DNA from: Thamnidium elegans
Lineage: Eukaryota; Mucoromycota; Mucoromycetes; Mucorales; Mucoraceae
Direction of reading: 5' to 3'
DNA length: 64,000 nt
Assembly (NCBI GenBank): GCA_025201345.1
Contig: JAIXMG010000011.1
Span: 744,001-808,000, forward strand
The translations under genes and the position numbers were made by a program. Under the pieces are notes generated by a model, which was not told the DNA's origin, did no database searches, and worked only from the letters and a program-made list of their open reading frames with translations. Below, one piece after another: positions 57,720 through 64,000 of this stretch (positions within the stretch are counted from its first letter, which is position 1; each line of letters begins with the position of its first letter).

Positions 57720-58751
57720 CTATGTTTGTGCAAACTACATACAAAAGTGGTTAGAAATGATATATAGATTTTGACATATGTACTTACGTAATTGCTTGGA
57801 ATGATACCAATAGTTCCATTATGTTTACGTGCTTGCCACCAATTCCCTTTTCTGTCCACAATCTCTAATACTTCTCCCTTTTCAAAACTCAATTCATTGG
57901 GATCTTGAGCACTAGCGTTATCTAAAATATACCCAAATAAATACAAATACAGAAATGCTGTAAAATTTTTTTTCTTACATGAGTGAAGAGCTTGTACTTT
58001 CTCATTAAAATCTACTGGAATACAAGACTTTTGTACTGAAGTATTATTAATATGATCTATGTAAAATAAATTAAAATGAATTACATGTAAATAATATATA
58101 TATATATACTTTACTGGAAATTCTTGGACCGATAATTGCACTGGAAGGTAAAGATTGCAACATTTTTTCGGAATAAAATTCAGGCTCATAGTTTGAAGGC
58201 ACATTTTCTGTAGAAATATAACCCAGTCTTCCCAAACGTGTTTTACTATCACTACCGATCACTAGTACCCACATATATTGAATAACAACTAAAATAATAT
58301 ATCCTGCCACATACGCACTTGCTGGCGCTTTGGGAATATTTGGGTTGGTGTATTGAGCAACATAATCAATTTGAATAGTCAATAAAGGAATACTGGATGC
58401 TAAAAATGTCACCATCTAAATATAAATTATTTTAATATAAACCTTATTTATAACATCTTCTTTATGGCTCATTACTTTACAGCTAATCGATATTGTTGCA
58501 TTGATCCAGTCATAAAGATAACCATATGACTTATGATTATACAAAATTGATACATCATCACCCACCAAGCTCCGTTTAATACTTTTAGCATACATGCACC
58601 GCCAAATGCAACGGCCCAACCACTCTGTTATTTTTTTATGAGTTCGAATTTTTTTTAGGGGGGGGGGTTGTATTTATCTTACAAGAGCTATTATACTGGT
58701 GACCATTAAAAAAGGTTTTTGTTTTAATCTACTTGGTGATAATTTATTCAT
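57720..58751 (-). CDS. SHO1: Sho1-like osmosensor (4 TM + SH3)
   Basis: Six exons on the minus strand (58751-58683, 58624-58481, 58415-58115, 58056-57979, 57921-57788, 57734-57720) give 246 codons. Four transmembrane helices occupy the N-terminal half: [56 protein letters not shown] and [20 protein letters not shown] cytosolic linker follows ([20 protein letters not shown]), then a C-terminal SH3 domain: [40 protein letters not shown] and [10 protein letters not shown]. This is the Sho1 layout, the membrane anchor of the HOG pathway that recruits Pbs2. The protein is shorter than yeast Sho1 (367) because the linker is short. The last exon of five codons was inferred; without that splice the frame would run on through low-complexity sequence. 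Confidence 0.86.
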
Positions 58752-60549
58752 TGTATTTCTCTCTCTCTCTTTCTTTTTAAATAGAGAAGTATAATTAATA
58801 TATATATAACGCAGAAGAAGAAAAAAGGGAGGGGAAAGGGAAAAGAGAAAACTTCAAGTGTCTATTGTTATATATGAGAAAAAAAAAAAGGAAACTCAGT
58901 ATAATGCAGTAAGTAAATTCCGAGCTTTTTTTAATTACATACCTTTAAAAATAAACACACGAAGGCCGTTTGTATAGTAAAAAAGATGTTGTGTATATTG
59001 AAATTTGGCTACTTGTTCAATTATAGAATCACATGGTGATATATAAATATTTCAATCGAATTGTTTTTTTTATATATACTAGTTGATACTTTCAAAAATG
59101 TCAATTTTTTTTTTTGCAGTTGTAATATTAAGAATGAGCCCACACGGTTGGTATACATAATAATCAGTGTGGATCAAGCCTTTTTTTTTTTTTTTTTTTT
59201 TTTGAGAAACGATATTTTTAATGTTTGGTTACAATATCATGATTGAGTTAATAATATAAAAAAGGTGGGGGGGGGGCTGATTATACAGATATACTTGCAG
59301 TAGCCTGGATATATCTCTTTGATCTAACCCGGGTCATATATATATATAAAGGGGCATATTTTCCATAACTGGATTATTTTCATTAACTTAATATACGTCT
59401 ATGTAGCTGATACATATATGAGTAGTCAATTGTATGCTACGCCTTTTTTTTTTTTTTTTGCCATCGTACTTAGTATAGTTATTTTAAATATTGTGAGATA
59501 AATACAACTATAGTAAACATAAATACGTCAGCAAAAAAAAAAGAAGGTCAGATCAATTGAATGTAATGTACAGAAATAAATAAAAGATTAAAATAATCAA
59601 ATGAGAGTATTTTTATTTCTATCATAGCTACCAATTAATTTTTTTTCTATTTGTGATCAAACTTGAACGATACAACAGATTTTCATCACCATAGTTCATG
59701 TTTAACGCATATATTACTAAAGGTATATATATATACATACGGTGTTTCCACTACCAATTTAAGGGTTTAGTAAAAAAATTTGGGGAAAATACCTGTAATA
59801 AACTAAATTCTCAGCAGAAGAAACTGTGTTTGGTATGGCGATTAAAATAGCTTTCTTTAGAAGCATCTGTATCCAAGCCAGAGGTCCAGCGTACACAGTA
59901 CTTTAATGTTTTGAAGATATTTGTACCAACGAGCCTGTAAGATAAACAGAATACCACTAAAAAAAAAAATCAGTCTGGTACCAGCGACATATCTATCATA
60001 TGCGATCATTTGGTAACTCTAATGATATCTATATTAATATATGTTAGATATATCAGGATGAGAAATCACTTACATGTTTATAAAGAATCCCAAATATAAG
60101 CACCTTAAAGCAAGCGATATAAATCGTGCTTAGTTCAGTACGGGTTAACAGAATGCTATTTAAATGCACCAACCTCGAGAGCGGAAAAATAGAAATACCA
60201 GAAGTCTTACGTACGACATTGGTCTTGAACTAATGACAGGAGAGATTTTTCTGTGGATAGTGATGAACACTAACATTGAAAATACACAACAATTTAAACC
60301 ATAAAAGAACCACAGGCTTAAAAAAACCCTTCTCCAAAGAGTGATAGAAGGGGAAAAGCCCCTATAAATCTTAAGGGAAATTTCTTGAAGTAATATCAAC
60401 ACCCACAGTAACTGTAACAAGAGGCGCCTTGATGATCTTGAATAACGGTACAAAAGTAGGAGAAAAAGTTTGTTTTTTGGGGGCACCTTGTGGATGAAAT
60501 ACTTACTTTGGCTTCCTTTCTTCACATGAGCAGAACCACGCATCTGTAA
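58752..60549. other. intergenic up to Tc1 element, no gene seen
   Basis: AT-rich with T runs near 59180-59202 and 59445-59460. A minus-strand frame at 60160-60585 is open but overlaps the Tc1 left end and has no recognisable content. No gene supported. Confidence 0.5.
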
Positions 60550-61884
60550 TACAGTCACGTGTAATAACTGTTTGAACGACTTCATTTTTTTAAAAAAATA
60601 AAATACTTCTTATCTTTTTTTCGATATATATCTACTTTTTGATAAATAACATAAAATGGTACTTTTTGATATTACTACTAAAACTACTGAGAAACGAAAG
60701 GAACTTTCAGATTTCGAAAAAGGCCTACATCAGCATACCGAATACTCATTGGGCAAAATCAGTAAGCTTTTGGGTATCCCTAAGTCTATAGCCGGTGACA
60801 TCGTAACCCGTTGGAAAAACGAAGGAACAGTTACAAACAAAAATCGACCTGGAAGACCTGAAAAACTTTCAGATTCGGGTAAACGTCTTCTGTCTAGAAA
60901 TATTCGTCGAGAGACCTTCCAGCCTTACAATCACTTTATTGGAAATTTGAAAGATGCTGACATTTGCATTAACAGGAAGACTTTCTCTTCGTATTTGAAG
61001 AAATGGGTTTCGGTTCGTTTTATCCTGCTAGGAAGTCAGGAATGACGCCTACACACATGGAAAAAAGACTGGAATGGTGTAAGGACAAAGCGGATTGGAC
61101 CCAAGATCAATGCGAATCAGTGATCTGGCCCGACGAGTCGAAGTTTACAGTAGTAAGTAACGATCGTGGCACTAGATGCATTCGTAAGAAGGGTGAAAGG
61201 TACGAACAGAGGCACATTGTCCCTACGTACAAGTTTGGTAAAGGATCCGTTATGGTTTGGAGCTGTTTTTGGTCTGGGGGTTTAGGGCCATTAGTGGTAA
61301 TTGATGGCAGTGTAGATCAGGATGCCTACATCAATACCCTTGCGAAGAACTTTCATCCTTGGTACCAAAATTTGTCAGAGGAAGGAAATAAGCAATTTAT
61401 TTTCCAAGAGGATGACGCTTCCTGCCATACTGGCAAATATGCGACCTGGTGGAAGGCAGCCCATCAAATTAAGGGCTTTGACTTTTGGCCTGCGCAAAGT
61501 CCGGATTTAAACCCTATTGAGCATCTTTGGGCTGCTCTGGAAAAGCGTATTGAGCACGTTAGACATCGTATATTTAATACTGAGCAGCTCTAGGTATGTC
61601 TTCAAAATGAGTGGCGAAACTTAGGCAGCGACTTATTGTCGAATTTAGTGGCAAGTGTGCCTAAAAGATGCCAGTCTGTAAATAGACAATAACGGTGGCT
61701 GCTCAAAATACTAAAAAATAAAATAAAATTATTTTTTGTAAAAATAATACTCTTTTCTTTAAGTTTTTAAAATTTGGTAGTGTTTGAAAGACTTTTTTAT
61801 TAACTAGCTTTACTGTTTGAATTGGGATGTATATAACACTTCAAAAAATTAAATTTGTTCAAACATTTATTACACGTGACTGTA
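60550..61884 (+). mobile_element. Tc1/mariner transposon with 28-bp inverted repeats
   Basis: The left end (60550-60577, TACAGTCACGTGTAATAACT...) and the right end (61857-61884) match in 27 of 28 positions as reverse complements. Both terminal TA pairs are present as the target duplication, so the element is about 1.33 kb including them, the size of a full Tc1-like transposon. It holds one transposase gene in the same orientation. The high identity of the ends and near-complete gene suggest a young insertion. Confidence 0.9.
60656..61692 (+). pseudogene. Tc1-like transposase with one frameshift and one stop
   Basis: N-terminal helix-turn-helix: SDFEKGLHQHTEYSLGKISK, LLGIPKSIAGDIVTRWKNEG, and GRPEKLSDSGKRLLSRNIRR (GRP linker). 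The catalytic core, after a frame change near 61002 where one A appears lost in a short A run, reads VIWPDESKFTVVSN (first Asp), SVMVWSCFWSGGLGPLVVID, FQEDDASCHTGKYATW (second Asp) and WPAQSPDLNPIEHLWAALEK (Glu), a DDE triad with about 35 residues in the last interval. A TAG at 61591-61593 cuts off the last 33 codons; beyond it the same frame continues NEWRNLGSDLLSNLVASVPK, RCQSV, which is the normal Tc1 C-terminus. Two lesions make this copy inactive unless they are sequence errors. Confidence 0.9.
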
Positions 61885-62036
61885 TAAAAGAGCGACTCAC
61901 GTGACTAATCTCCCCCCCCCCAATTATTTTCCTTTTATTAATCATACATATAATGAGAGAAAGAGAGAGAAAGAGGGTTATATCCATATAAACTGTTTTT
62001 ATTATAATAATTTATTCTAATTTATGCTGCCACGCT

Positions 62037-63950
62037 TTAAAGATAAATTATTGATAAGTCAGAGCAAAATGAAACGATAATGACTAATCCATCCGGGTGT
62101 TCAGGAAGTTCTTTGTTGAACATATGTTTTTGAAGACGAAATTTATGTTTCCCGTTAAGCTTATGAGACGTATAATATGTTTTACAGATTAAACGACCAT
62201 TTGTGTGAACTCTTTTAAACAAGTAAGTGGCTAGGTCAAACTCGTTCGTCATAACTTCCAAATTCAAAGCAATACTTTTTAAAAACTTCAATTCTGTTAG
62301 ATCCAATGCAAGTACTCTCTCGTCGAAACAGATACAACCTTCGATTGTAGACAAGCGACAATCGCGAATCCGTAATGCTTCTACGTTACGTATAACATGC
62401 CTTATTTCCGAAAAAGTGGTTTCTTTAATATCTATACCCTCTATACTCACTGAAGAAAATAGCTGATGAGTATCCAAATATGTATTTATATTCGATTTAT
62501 GGTTTATATAACATTCAATCATCGATCTTGGTGATTTCTCGGGATCTTTTAAAATTAGTTTTTCGATATTAGGCAATTTTGTCATTACGAAAAATAAAAT
62601 TTCCAGAAATTGTCTATCTTGCACACAAAATTCTATGGTTGTTGTTTTATTAGCAATATATCGATTGAACAAGGATGACATAATTTCTCCATGTTCGCGT
62701 CCATCAAAAAAATCCTTGAACGATATGTGTTGATGAAATTTTAACTTGTTATCTGTAATATGTAAACCGCAAGATATTTTTGGATACGCTAAAGGATGAA
62801 TTTGAGTCTCGGGTAAAAGATGAATATTAATATCGATTCTTTTTAGTTTTCGTGTATAGTATAAATCTTGAACCATCTTCCAAAAGACGCGATGTAATTT
62901 AGGTGGATCATACGGAATACGACGATGATATTGAGCACCAAATGTACGGCTTTCAATTTCGAAATGAAAATTTTGAGCTAAACTTGTATGGCTTATGAAT
63001 TTCAAAAACAAAATTTTGTTATTCGCAATTTCATTAAACGTATCGTATTGTATTTTTTTAAAAGTAAATGAAATCATTTTTGATGTATCGATACTCGTAA
63101 GAATGTATTGCATTAGGGACGCATCAAGGATAGAAAAATTTAAACTGAGTCTCTTTAAATTTATACCATCGAAACCTGAACCCGGATGAGTCTTCAATAG
63201 TGATGTTAATGACCCAATCCTAGGTATAAAGTCAGGTCTACAAATTCTTAAATCGGTTAATTTGGGACATGTCTTTAATATAACAGGTAGCTGATATTCT
63301 ACACGTTTTTCTTTTTCAACAGGACAAGGGTGGTCATCAATGTATAAACTAGTTAACTGTTTAAAATGAAGCAATATGTCCGGAAAAGATTTGAATTCAC
63401 CATTCTCCATAACATAGCCATTTTCGACATCATGTAGTCTTAGACAGGTCACTGTCTCTCGAAACTTGTAACAAGTACTATAATATTCTAAAGATATAGT
63501 CAAATCGGTAAGTAACAATCTATTAGGTGGAAATACCACAACATCTTGAATATATTTTAAATCGAGATCATTTGAAAAAACTTGAAGGTTTTCTAAAATA
63601 AATGAACGACGAGAACAACGAGAGATATCAATTGATTTTAGATACGGTAAACACATTATAAGAGAGAAAAAAATAAGTGGGTCTTTAAATTCTTCAAATG
63701 GTCCTTCAATAATTAAATTTTTAACCAAGTAGCCGTACTTGAAGAAACCAAGATAACCATTTTTTAAGTTGGCTGCAAGTAGTGTTAGAGGGTAGTTGTT
63801 TTTACCACCTAGTTTTAAGGTACTAAAGAATTGAATTGTGGCAGAGGTGTTCCAAGTTTTACATACTAACATACATTGGTAAACTGAATTTTCTGGTAGT
63901 AATATAAATATCTGACTGAGGATTTCGGAAGCCAAGTACTGTGCGGACAT
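62037..63950 (-). CDS. F-box protein with LRR-like C-terminal region
   Basis: 637 codons without intron. An F-box lies at the very N-terminus: YLASEILSQIFILLPENSVY, QCMLVCKTWNTSATIQFFST. The rest is made of irregular leucine-rich units such as LKSIDISRCSRRSFILENLQ, LTDLRICRPDFIPRIGSL and LPNIEKLILKDPE, as in many fungal F-box/LRR proteins. It should act as a substrate adaptor of an SCF ubiquitin ligase; the target is unknown. These families are large in Mucoromycota and often intronless. The start is the ATG directly before the F-box. Confidence 0.8.
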   Translation of the reverse strand: MSAQYLASEILSQIFILLPENSVYQCMLVCKTWNTSATIQFFSTLKLGGKNNYPLTLLAANLKNGYLGFFKYGYLVKNLIIEGPFEEFKDPLIFFSLIMCLPYLKSIDISRCSRRSFILENLQVFSNDLDLKYIQDVVVFPPNRLLLTDLTISLEYYSTCYKFRETVTCLRLHDVENGYVMENGEFKSFPDILLHFKQLTSLYIDDHPCPVEKEKRVEYQLPVILKTCPKLTDLRICRPDFIPRIGSLTSLLKTHPGSGFDGINLKRLSLNFSILDASLMQYILTSIDTSKMISFTFKKIQYDTFNEIANNKILFLKFISHTSLAQNFHFEIESRTFGAQYHRRIPYDPPKLHRVFWKMVQDLYYTRKLKRIDINIHLLPETQIHPLAYPKISCGLHITDNKLKFHQHISFKDFFDGREHGEIMSSLFNRYIANKTTTIEFCVQDRQFLEILFFVMTKLPNIEKLILKDPEKSPRSMIECYINHKSNINTYLDTHQLFSSVSIEGIDIKETTFSEIRHVIRNVEALRIRDCRLSTIEGCICFDERVLALDLTELKFLKSIALNLEVMTNEFDLATYLFKRVHTNGRLICKTYYTSHKLNGKHKFRLQKHMFNKELPEHPDGLVIIVSFCSDLSIIYL

Positions 63951-64000
63951 GTTGATGGAGAGAGAGAAAGAGTTGAGATAAGAACGAGAACAAAATAGAA

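Noticed and set aside
60160..60585. Minus-strand frame of 141 codons
   Set aside because: Overlaps the Tc1 left end, low-complexity hydrophobic content, no homology I can recognise.

Overview
This window is AT-rich eukaryotic nuclear DNA from a fungus, most likely of the Mucoromycota (Mucorales or a close relative). The reasons are many short introns of about 50-90 bp with GT..AG ends, conserved fungal housekeeping genes, a Mucor/Mortierella-type cytochrome-b5 delta-6 desaturase, and mobile elements of kinds common in that group. I see no prokaryotic genes, CRISPR array, tRNA or rRNA.

Layout. 0.7-4.0 kb: proteasome subunit RPN2 (+). 4-12.9 kb: gene-poor and repeat-rich, with a ~177-bp tandem repeat, a decayed PIF/Harbinger transposase, a MITE with TA-flanked inverted repeats, and an old Fanzor (eukaryotic TnpB-like nuclease) relic on the minus strand. 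12.9-20.6 kb: KIN1-type kinase (+), a GNAT acetyltransferase (-) and AP-3 beta (-). 21.2-26.4 kb: a DDE transposon with perfect 27-bp terminal inverted repeats, followed after 43 bp by a second, younger Fanzor gene. 26.9-35.8 kb: a seven-TM protein, a small hypothetical, an MFS anion-type permease, a RAD57/XRCC3-like recombinase, a poly-Q C2H2 zinc-finger protein and a STE20/OSR1-like kinase. 37.3-38.1 kb: a broken gene of unknown family. 39.2-47.2 kb: SPX-SLC13 phosphate transporter, a small membrane protein, a thaumatin-like secreted protein and a Boi-like SH3-SAM-PH protein with an added C-terminal CH domain. 50.2-58.8 kb: eL38, a CTLH-complex (GID8/RanBPM-type) subunit, a Rab11 GTPase, the delta-6 desaturase and a Sho1-like osmosensor. 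60.5-61.9 kb: a nearly intact Tc1/mariner element. 62.0-64.0 kb: an F-box/LRR-like protein.

The most interesting content is the pair of Fanzor loci. The copy at 23.9-26.4 kb keeps the RuvC-I Asp, the displaced RuvC-II Glu, the RuvC-III Asp and the zinc ribbon, but its reading frame is broken in several places. The copy at 8.6-11.1 kb is much more decayed. It can still be read motif by motif and shares two intron positions with the first copy. Their N-terminal halves look unrelated.

Exon boundaries were worked out by hand from reading frame, splice signals and family conservation. In every intact gene the spliced exons sum to a whole number of codons. Family assignments come from recognised motifs, not from database searches.
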